Shown: one piece after another, positions 1-5,199 of the stretch
Numbering within the stretch: position 1 is the stretch's first letter
Layout of the letters: every line of letters starts with the position of its first letter
DNA from: Deltaproteobacteria bacterium
GTDB lineage: Bacteria > Desulfobacterota > Desulfuromonadia > Geobacterales > Pseudopelobacteraceae
Reading direction: 5' to 3'
Length of the DNA: 5,199 bases
NCBI GenBank assembly: GCA_030654645.1
Contig: JAURXC010000109.1
Location: 1-5,199, forward strand
Translations under genes and position numbers: made by a program
Notes under the pieces: generated by a model
Databases searched by the model: none
Seen by the model: only the letters and a program-made list of their open reading frames with translations
Told to the model about the DNA's origin: nothing

Positions 1-2
1 GG

Positions 3-371
3 AAGCTGGTCGGCAAGAAGCCAATATTCGGCATCTGCCTGGGGCACCAGCTGCTGGGATTGGCGCTGGGCGGCAAGACGATCAAGCTGCCTTTCGGCAA
101 CCACGGTTCAAACCTGCCGGTAATGGATATGTCTACCCGCAAGGTCGAGATTACTTCCCAAAATCATGGCTTTGCAGTGGATCTGAATACCCTTGGGGAT
201 GCTGCCTGTCTGGGGCACGAAAATCTGAACGATCAAACGGTAGAAGGGATTCGGCACTGTGACCTGCCGATCTTCTCGGTTCAGCATCATCCCGAGGCTT
301 CGCCTGGGCCGCACGATTCACAGTATCTCTTCGGCCGTTTTGTGGAAATGATGGAAAAGCATAAACATTGA
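3..371 (+). CDS. carA: Carbamoyl-phosphate synthase small subunit, C-terminal part (5'-truncated)
   Basis: This is the glutamine amidotransferase half of CarA, which hydrolyses glutamine and passes ammonia through a tunnel to CarB in the cytoplasm. The reading frame is open from the left edge, so the true start and the N-terminal CarA-specific domain lie outside; 122 codons are visible, about a third of a usual 360-390 residue protein. All three class I amidotransferase catalytic residues are visible: the nucleophile Cys in GICLGHQ (codon 36-38), and His (288-290) and Glu (294-296) in QHHPEASPGPHD. The conserved QNHGFAVD segment is also present. One local difference is GSNLP where E. coli has GGNHP. 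It ends in TGA 14 bases before the radical SAM gene. carB does not follow directly: three genes intervene. The family call is very safe; the internal TTG at position 60 is not the start. Confidence 0.97.
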   Translation, partial: KLVGKKPIFGICLGHQLLGLALGGKTIKLPFGNHGSNLPVMDMSTRKVEITSQNHGFAVDLNTLGDAACLGHENLNDQTVEGIRHCDLPIFSVQHHPEASPGPHDSQYLFGRFVEMMEKHKH

Positions 372-385
372 CTGGGCTCTGATGA

Positions 386-1288
386 ATGGGGGTAATCGAT
401 CTTTATCAATCAGGTGAATTGCTGCAGCGTGTGCGTGAGGCTTACCGGCGTCTGGCGGCCTGTGATCTCTGTCCCCATGACTGCGGTGTCAACCGTGTTG
501 CCGGTGAAGTGGGGATTTGCGGCGCGGGCCTCAAGCCGAAAATTGCCTCCGCCAACGTGCACCATGGTGAAGAACCACCCATATCCGGCTCAAGAGGTTC
601 CGGCACAATTTTCTTGTCAGGATGTTCACTGAAATGTGTCTTCTGCCAAAACTTTCCCATCAGTCAGCTTTCCAACGGTGAAGAAATATCCACCGGGGAA
701 TTGGCGACACGAATGCTGGGGCTGCAGCGCCGGAGAGTTCATAATATTAATTTAGTTACGCCCACACACTATCTGCCACAGATTCTCGCTGCACTCTGGC
801 TGGCTGTTCCGCAGGGATTTGATTTGCCCCTGGTCTGGAATTCCAGCGGGTATGAAAAAGTCGATGCCCTGCAACTGCTGGATGGGGTCGTCAGCGTCTA
901 TCTGCCGGATATGAAGTATTGCGACGATAGCCAGTCTGTGGAAATTTCATCGGCGCCCGGTTACCGCGGCATAAATCGAGAAGCGGTAACGGAAATGCTG
1001 CGACAGGTTGGTCATCTGAGTACGGATATCAACGGCATTGCCGAGCACGGTCTGATCATCAGGCATCTGGTGCTCCCGGGTGGCAGGGCCGGGTCTGTTG
1101 ATACGTTGCGTTGGATTGCCGATAACCTGGGCCTGGAGACCCATATCGCCCTGATGAACCAGTACTTTCCGGCACACGTTGCCCATCGGGTTCCGGGGCT
1201 GGACCGGAAAATCACCAGTGAAGAATATGATCAGGCGGTCGAAATCCTGGAAGAGTGCGGCCTGGAAAATGGCTGGGTTCAGGAGTAG
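386..1288 (+). CDS. Radical SAM protein, PflX-like (COG1313 type)
   Basis: The 300-residue protein is a cytoplasmic radical SAM enzyme. The signature CxxxCxxC is C80-SLK-C84-VF-C87, inside GTIFLSGCSLKCVFCQN, which should bind a 4Fe-4S cluster and S-adenosylmethionine. A second cysteine group lies before it: C26, C29, C33 and C45 in CDLCPHDCGVN...GICGAG, as is typical of the PflX family, often labelled pyruvate formate-lyase activating enzyme-like. LVTPTHY (124-130) and YLPDMKY (172-178) further match this family as I recall it. The substrate is unknown, and no glycyl-radical enzyme is visible nearby, so a true PFL-activase role is not supported. The AmmeMemoRadiSam enzyme is a related alternative but fits the motif spacing less well. 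The ATG at 386 directly follows an in-frame TGA at 383-385, so the gene cannot start earlier. There is no strong Shine-Dalgarno, so translation may be coupled to carA. Family confidence is high; function is unknown. Confidence 0.92.
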   Translation: MGVIDLYQSGELLQRVREAYRRLAACDLCPHDCGVNRVAGEVGICGAGLKPKIASANVHHGEEPPISGSRGSGTIFLSGCSLKCVFCQNFPISQLSNGEEISTGELATRMLGLQRRRVHNINLVTPTHYLPQILAALWLAVPQGFDLPLVWNSSGYEKVDALQLLDGVVSVYLPDMKYCDDSQSVEISSAPGYRGINREAVTEMLRQVGHLSTDINGIAEHGLIIRHLVLPGGRAGSVDTLRWIADNLGLETHIALMNQYFPAHVAHRVPGLDRKITSEEYDQAVEILEECGLENGWVQE

Positions 1289-1292
1289 ATAC

Positions 1293-1299
1293 GGGAGGA
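1293..1299 (+). promoter_or_regulatory. Ribosome binding site of the ferritin-like gene
   Basis: GGGAGGA lies 9 bases before the ATG at 1309. It decides the start: the same frame is open further upstream to a GTG at 1255, but that would overlap the radical SAM gene by 34 bases and does not have this site in front of it. Confidence 0.8.
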
Positions 1300-1308
1300 A
1301 AGCTTGGA

Positions 1309-1800
1309 ATGGACGGTTTACGGGAACAATCACTACTATTTCTTGATGTGAATGCTCGCATTGAAGCCCTCTGTGCCGAACTGTATCACTTCTACAGCCG
1401 GGTATTTTCCTGCAATGGCGATGTGTCAAGATTGTGGCAAAAAACCGCCATGGAAGAGGAAAATCACCAGATGCAGATACAGATGGCAATGCGGTTGAGT
1501 GATGCTATCGAAGATGTGTTGCCGGACGGTCTCTCCGTGGCCTATTCAATACATCAAAAACTTCACCGGCTGGTGGCCGGAGTGCGCAATAATCCTCCCG
1601 ATCTGGTTACCGCATTGAAAAAATCCATTGAGATGGAAGAACGGATGGCGTTCCTCCATGTGGAGTCATCGGTCAAGTTCAAGGATGAGTCGATCAAAAG
1701 GATGTTCGAGGCCCTGCGAGGAGCCGACCGCGGTCACATCACCGCTCTCAAGCGTCAACTGGCAATTGAAACGCTGGCATTTACGGAGATGGATGAGTGA
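1309..1800 (+). CDS. Ferritin-like / rubrerythrin-like di-iron domain protein
   Basis: The 163-residue protein is soluble and predicted largely helical, consistent with one four-helix ferritin-like domain. Candidate iron ligands occur in the rubrerythrin order: E19 (or E24) in helix 1, with Y26 seven residues after E19; E50xxH53 in MEEENH; E108 and E111 in SIEMEERM; and D140xxH143 in GADRGH. The two E/DxxH motifs and the ExxE pair resemble rubrerythrin E53/H56, E94/E97 and E127/H130, with Asp replacing Glu in the last motif. There is no C-terminal rubredoxin domain: the only cysteines are C22 and C35. Family members act in peroxide or oxygen reduction or as di-iron oxidases, but whether this one binds iron or is enzymatic is inference. 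It begins 20 bases after the radical SAM gene, and its TGA overlaps the next start by four bases. Codon use (about 50% GC3 over the first 60 codons) differs from carA and carB. Confidence 0.82.
   Translation: MDGLREQSLLFLDVNARIEALCAELYHFYSRVFSCNGDVSRLWQKTAMEEENHQMQIQMAMRLSDAIEDVLPDGLSVAYSIHQKLHRLVAGVRNNPPDLVTALKKSIEMEERMAFLHVESSVKFKDESIKRMFEALRGADRGHITALKRQLAIETLAFTEMDE
1785..1788 (+). promoter_or_regulatory. Ribosome binding site of the DUF486 gene
   Basis: GGAG sits 8 bases before the GTG at 1797, inside the last codons of the ferritin-like gene. It supports the unusual GTG start and the GTGA overlap (1797-1800), a classic arrangement for translational coupling. Confidence 0.65.
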
Positions 1801-2123
1801 GAACCGTTGTTCTCCTGGTTCTTTCAAATATTTTCATGACCTTTGCATGGTATGCTCATCTCAAAAATTTGCGTACAAGGCACTGGTTGATAGCAGTTGC
1901 CGTCAGTTGGGGCATCGCTTTTTTTGAATACCTGATTCAGGTGCCGGCCAATCGCATCGGTTACGGTAGATTCAGCCTGGCGCAGCTGAAGATTCTGCAG
2001 GAAGTCATCACGTTGACGGTCTTTGTTCCCTTTGCCGTATTTTACATGGGGAGCAGTCTCAACTGGAATTATCTTTGGGCCGGGTGTTGTCTGGCCGGAG
2101 CTGTATTTTTCATATTTCGATAA
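1797..2123 (+). CDS. DUF486 (DMT family) small membrane protein
   Basis: The 108-residue protein is strongly hydrophobic, with four likely membrane helices at about residues 3-20, 29-48, 69-84 and 89-107, so it should sit in the inner membrane. Two stretches match the DUF486/COG3169 family as I remember it: the N-terminal LVLSNIFMTFAWYAHLKNL, and WGIAFFEYLIQVPANRIGY (38-56) followed by FSLAQLKILQEVITL (59-73). The family is related to small drug/metabolite transporter-type proteins and its substrate is unknown, so a transporter role is only a guess. The start is GTG, because that codon overlaps the preceding stop and has GGAG at the right distance; the next Met (residue 14) would remove most of the first helix. 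It ends 23 bases before carB. Whole-gene GC at third codon positions is about 54% by hand count, well below carB. The family assignment is firm. Confidence 0.9.
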   Translation: MRTVVLLVLSNIFMTFAWYAHLKNLRTRHWLIAVAVSWGIAFFEYLIQVPANRIGYGRFSLAQLKILQEVITLTVFVPFAVFYMGSSLNWNYLWAGCCLAGAVFFIFR

Positions 2124-2130
2124 TCACACG

Positions 2131-2136
2131 AAGGAG
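2131..2136 (+). promoter_or_regulatory. Ribosome binding site of carB
   Basis: AAGGAG lies 10 bases before the ATG at 2147. A GTG at 2141 in the same frame is followed at once by TAA, so ATG 2147 is the only sensible start. This is the strongest Shine-Dalgarno sequence in the window, so carB can initiate independently of the gene before it. Confidence 0.85.
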
Positions 2137-2146
2137 TGTTGTGTAA

Positions 2147-5100
2147 ATGCCTAAAAGAACAGATATCAAGAAGATTCTCATCATCGGAGCCGGGCCGATC
2201 GTCATCGGCCAGGCCTGTGAATTCGACTATTCCGGCACCCAGGCCTGCAAGGCACTCAAGGAGGAAGGCTTCGAAGTGGTATTGCTGAACAGCAATCCGG
2301 CCACGATCATGACCGACCCTGATTTTGCCGACCGCACCTATATTGAACCCGTAACGCCTGAAATCCTGGCCAAGATCATAGAGAAAGAGCGCCCAGATGC
2401 GATTCTGCCGACCCTTGGTGGTCAGACCGCACTGAATACGGCCGTGGCTGTGGCCGAGATGGGTATTCTGGAAAAATATGGTGTCGAACTGATCGGCGCC
2501 AAGCTGCCGGCCATTAAAAAAGCCGAGGATCGCACACTGTTCAAGCAGGCTATGGAAAAGATCGGTTTGGCGATACCCAATTCCGGCCTGGCTCACAACT
2601 ACACTGAGGCGATGGAGGTCATCAAAACCATCGGTTTTCCAGCCATCATCCGCCCCTCCTATACCTTGGGAGGCACCGGTGGCGGAATCGCCTACAACAT
2701 GGAAGAGTACGAGAAGATGGCCATTGCCGGCATCGACGCTTCACCTACCGATGAAATCCTGGTGGAAGAATCCGTAATCGGCTGGAAGGAATACGAACTG
2801 GAGGTGATGCGCGATACGGCCGACAATGTCGTGATCATCTGCTCGATCGAAAACTTCGATCCGATGGGAGTCCATACCGGAGATTCGATCACCGTGGCTC
2901 CGGCCCAGACCCTGACTGACAAGGAGTACCAGATCCTGAGGGATGCCTCGCTCAAGATCATCCGCGAGATCGGTGTCGATACCGGCGGTTCAAATATCCA
3001 GTTCGGTATCAATCCCAAAAACGGCCGCCTGGTCGTGATCGAAATGAATCCGCGTGTCTCGCGCTCCTCGGCGCTGGCTTCCAAGGCCACCGGTTTCCCG
3101 ATCGCCAAGATCGCCGCCAAACTGGCTGTCGGCTATACCCTGGACGAGATCACCAACGATATTACCCGTGAGACTCCGGCCTGCTTCGAGCCGAGCATTG
3201 ACTATGTGGTAACCAAGATTCCACGATTCACCTTCGAAAAATTTCCGGCCGCCGACGCCACCTTGACAACCCAGATGAAGTCGGTCGGCGAGGTTATGGC
3301 GATCGGCCGTACTTTCAAGGAATCGTTTCAGAAAGCCCTGCGCTCGTTGGAGATCGGCGTCAGTGGTTTCGACTCCAAACTGTTCGATCTAGGCAGCGAG
3401 ACACGGCGCGCCTTGACCGGCAAGGAGCAGCAACTGCTGTTGGAAAAACTGCGTGTGCCCAACTGTGACCGGCTCTGGTATGTGGGCGATGCCTTGCGCA
3501 GCGGCATGACCGTTGCTGAGATCAACCGTCATACCGCGATAGATCCCTGGTTCCTGCATAATATCCGTCAGATTATCGAGATGGAGGAACGGCTCAAGAA
3601 GGTTGATTTCGAGGACAGGGTCAATCTTAAAAAAATCATGCTTGAAGCCAAACAGCACGGCTTTGCGGACAAGTTCCTGGGTAAACTGTGGAATAAATCC
3701 GAAGATGAAGTACGCGAATTGCGCTGGTCCAACGGAATCAGGCCGGTCTACAAACGCGTGGACACATGCGCCGCCGAGTTTGTCGCTTACACCCCTTACA
3801 TGTATTCGACCTACGAAGAGGAGTGCGAGGCCGAACCGACCGACCGCAAGAAGATAATGATCCTGGGTGGCGGGCCGAACCGGATCGGGCAGGGGATCGA
3901 GTTCGATTACTGCTGCGTACACGGCGTATTTGCTCTGGCTGAAGATGGTTACGAAACCATCATGGTAAACTGCAACCCGGAGACGGTCTCCACTGATTAC
4001 GATACCTCGGATCGTCTATATTTTGAGCCTTTGACGCTGGAGGATGTGCTGGAGATCGTCCATGTGGAGAAGCCTGTCGGCGTGATTGTCCAGTTCGGAG
4101 GCCAGACTCCGCTCAAGCTGGCCGTGGCGCTGGAAAAGGCCGGAGTACCGATAATCGGTACTTCACCGGACGCCATCGACCGGGCCGAGGATCGTGAGCG
4201 TTTCCAGGAAATGCTCCATAAACTGGGACTGCTTCAACCGGAAAACGGTACAGCGCGCTCTTTTGAAGAAGCCGAGAAGGTAGCCGACCGGATCAGTTAT
4301 CCGGTGGTGGTACGCCCCTCATACGTGCTGGGTGGTCGCGCGATGGAGATCGTCTACGATGTAGACAATCTGCGGCGTTATATGCATACCGCGGTTCAGG
4401 CCTCTCCGGAACATCCGATCCTGATCGATAAGTTCCTGGATGAAGCAATCGAGATCGACGTGGATGCGCTCTGTGACGGAACCGAGGTGATCATCGGCGG
4501 CATCATGGAACACATCGAGGAGGCCGGCATCCATTCCGGTGACTCGGCCTGTTCCCTGCCACCGTATTCCGTGGGACCGGAGCTGGTTGCTGAAATCCGT
4601 CGCCAGACCGTGCTGATGGCTCTGGAACTCAATGTCAAGGGGCTCATGAACGTGCAGTTTGCGATCAAGGGCGGTGATATTTATATTCTGGAGGTGAATC
4701 CGCGCGCCTCGCGTACCGCCCCGTTCGTGTCCAAAGCCACCGGACGTCCGTTGGCCAAGATCGCTGCCAGGGTCATGGCCGGTAAAAGTCTTCGTGAGCT
4801 GGGCATTTTGGAAGACATCATTCCCAAGCACATTTCAGTCAAGGAAGCGGTTTTCCCGTTTGTCAAATTCCCCGGTGTCGATACGATTCTGGGGCCGGAG
4901 ATGAAATCCACCGGCGAGGTAATGGGGATTGGCGAGACTTTTGCCGATGCCTTTGCCAAGTCACAGTTGGGCGCCAACGTGAAACTGCCGCTTTCCGGAA
5001 ATGTTTTTATCAGCGTACGTGATGCCGACAAGAAACATGTTGTCAGCGCTGTGGAAAAACTGTATAAAACCGGATTCGGGATTCTGGCAACCGGAGGCAC

Positions 5101-5199
5101 CGCTACTTTCCTGGAAGAGAAGGGCATTCCGGTTCGTCGTATCAACAAGGTGCTTGAGGGACGTCCGCATATAGTCGATGCGATCAAGAATGGCGAAGT
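2147..5199 (+). CDS. carB: Carbamoyl-phosphate synthase large subunit (3'-truncated)
   Basis: CarB makes carbamoyl phosphate from bicarbonate, CarA-derived ammonia and two ATP, feeding pyrimidine and arginine synthesis. The frame is open from ATG 2147 to the right edge: 1017 codons plus two bases of a usual 1060-1080, so roughly 60 residues are missing. Domain order is carboxyphosphate ATP-grasp (about 1-400, starting GAGPIVIGQACEFDY), oligomerisation (about 403-565), carbamoyl-phosphate ATP-grasp (about 566-945, starting GGGPNRIGQGIEFDY) and the MGS-like allosteric domain (from about 950). Residues matching E. coli ATP-site positions from memory are R129, R169, E215 and E299 in the first half, and R683, R723, Q837 and E849 in the second (E. 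coli number plus 8). In the allosteric domain, T982 and T985 of TGGT and K1001 match the effector pocket, so UMP/IMP-type control is plausible. The two halves are visibly repeated (EMNPRVSRSSALASKATG against EVNPRASRTAPFVSKATG). No frameshift is seen. Confidence 0.99.
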   Translation, partial: MPKRTDIKKILIIGAGPIVIGQACEFDYSGTQACKALKEEGFEVVLLNSNPATIMTDPDFADRTYIEPVTPEILAKIIEKERPDAILPTLGGQTALNTAVAVAEMGILEKYGVELIGAKLPAIKKAEDRTLFKQAMEKIGLAIPNSGLAHNYTEAMEVIKTIGFPAIIRPSYTLGGTGGGIAYNMEEYEKMAIAGIDASPTDEILVEESVIGWKEYELEVMRDTADNVVIICSIENFDPMGVHTGDSITVAPAQTLTDKEYQILRDASLKIIREIGVDTGGSNIQFGINPKNGRLVVIEMNPRVSRSSALASKATGFPIAKIAAKLAVGYTLDEITNDITRETPACFEPSIDYVVTKIPRFTFEKFPAADATLTTQMKSVGEVMAIGRTFKESFQKALRSLEIGVSGFDSKLFDLGSETRRALTGKEQQLLLEKLRVPNCDRLWYVGDALRSGMTVAEINRHTAIDPWFLHNIRQIIEMEERLKKVDFEDRVNLKKIMLEAKQHGFADKFLGKLWNKSEDEVRELRWSNGIRPVYKRVDTCAAEFVAYTPYMYSTYEEECEAEPTDRKKIMILGGGPNRIGQGIEFDYCCVHGVFALAEDGYETIMVNCNPETVSTDYDTSDRLYFEPLTLEDVLEIVHVEKPVGVIVQFGGQTPLKLAVALEKAGVPIIGTSPDAIDRAEDRERFQEMLHKLGLLQPENGTARSFEEAEKVADRISYPVVVRPSYVLGGRAMEIVYDVDNLRRYMHTAVQASPEHPILIDKFLDEAIEIDVDALCDGTEVIIGGIMEHIEEAGIHSGDSACSLPPYSVGPELVAEIRRQTVLMALELNVKGLMNVQFAIKGGDIYILEVNPRASRTAPFVSKATGRPLAKIAARVMAGKSLRELGILEDIIPKHISVKEAVFPFVKFPGVDTILGPEMKSTGEVMGIGETFADAFAKSQLGANVKLPLSGNVFISVRDADKKHVVSAVEKLYKTGFGILATGGTATFLEEKGIPVRRINKVLEGRPHIVDAIKNGE

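Noticed and set aside
386..1288. Annotating the radical SAM gene as pyruvate formate-lyase activating enzyme
   Set aside because: The N-terminal cysteine pattern is that of the PflX family, and no glycyl-radical enzyme is present in the window.
1255..1308. Upstream GTG extension of the ferritin-like protein by 18 residues
   Set aside because: It overlaps the radical SAM gene, and the strong GGGAGGA site points to ATG 1309.
947..1489. Minus-strand open frame of 180 codons across the radical SAM and ferritin-like genes
   Set aside because: It overlaps two well-recognised plus-strand genes, shows no family resemblance and spans a gene boundary; it is a shadow frame.
1931..1941. Short palindrome CCTGATTCAGG, operator-like
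   Set aside because: It lies inside the conserved coding part of the DUF486 gene, is not repeated elsewhere that I could see, and is short enough to arise by chance.
2013..2043. TTGACG and TATTTT, a possible sigma70-like promoter ahead of carB
   Set aside because: The spacing is 19 bases, the -10 match is weak and both boxes sit inside the DUF486 coding sequence; not enough to call.
2193..2210. Perfect 7-base inverted repeat GGCCGAT/ATCGGCC with a 4-base loop near the carB start
   Set aside because: It encodes the invariant GPIVIG segment of CarB, so protein conservation explains it; there is no U-tract after it to make a terminator.
2069..5187. Several long minus-strand open frames (142-177 codons) opposite carB
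   Set aside because: They lie opposite highly conserved CarB coding sequence, are low-complexity or unlike known proteins, and are expected in GC-rich-third-position genes.

Overview
The window is one compact, fully plus-strand gene cluster: the 3' end of carA, three small non-pyrimidine genes, then almost all of carB, which runs off the right edge. Gaps between genes are 14, 20, -4 (overlap) and 23 bases. I see no terminator or convincing internal promoter, so a single transcript is the simplest reading. The organism looks like a diderm bacterium of moderate GC content, with CarA and CarB of ordinary bacterial type. A PflX-type radical SAM protein and a rubrerythrin-like protein suggest an anaerobic or microaerobic lifestyle (deltaproteobacteria-like lineages or candidate phyla of the FCB group would fit). 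This placement is an inference and I cannot name the taxon.

Layout: 3-371 carA (glutaminase end of the small subunit of carbamoyl-phosphate synthase); 386-1288 a PflX-family radical SAM protein; 1309-1800 a stand-alone ferritin-like/rubrerythrin-like four-helix protein; 1797-2123 a four-helix membrane protein of the DUF486 family; 2147-5199 carB (large subunit, about 60 residues short of its end). No stretch of 300 bases lacks a gene. I found no RNA gene, mobile element, CRISPR array or attachment site.

CarA and CarB form one enzyme: CarA releases ammonia from glutamine and CarB uses it with bicarbonate and two ATP to make carbamoyl phosphate for pyrimidines and arginine. The three genes between them have no known part in that reaction. 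Two look like iron proteins (Fe-S radical SAM and a putative di-iron carboxylate protein) and the third is a small membrane protein. Hand counts of third-codon-position GC in the first 60 visible codons (all 108 for the DUF486 gene) give about 72% for carA, 58% for the radical SAM gene, 50% for the ferritin-like gene, 54% for the DUF486 gene and 70% for carB. The interior trio therefore differs in codon use from the flanking car genes. This could mean an inserted cassette or simply lower expression. The carA-trio-carB arrangement is the main point of interest; nothing here proves a new system.
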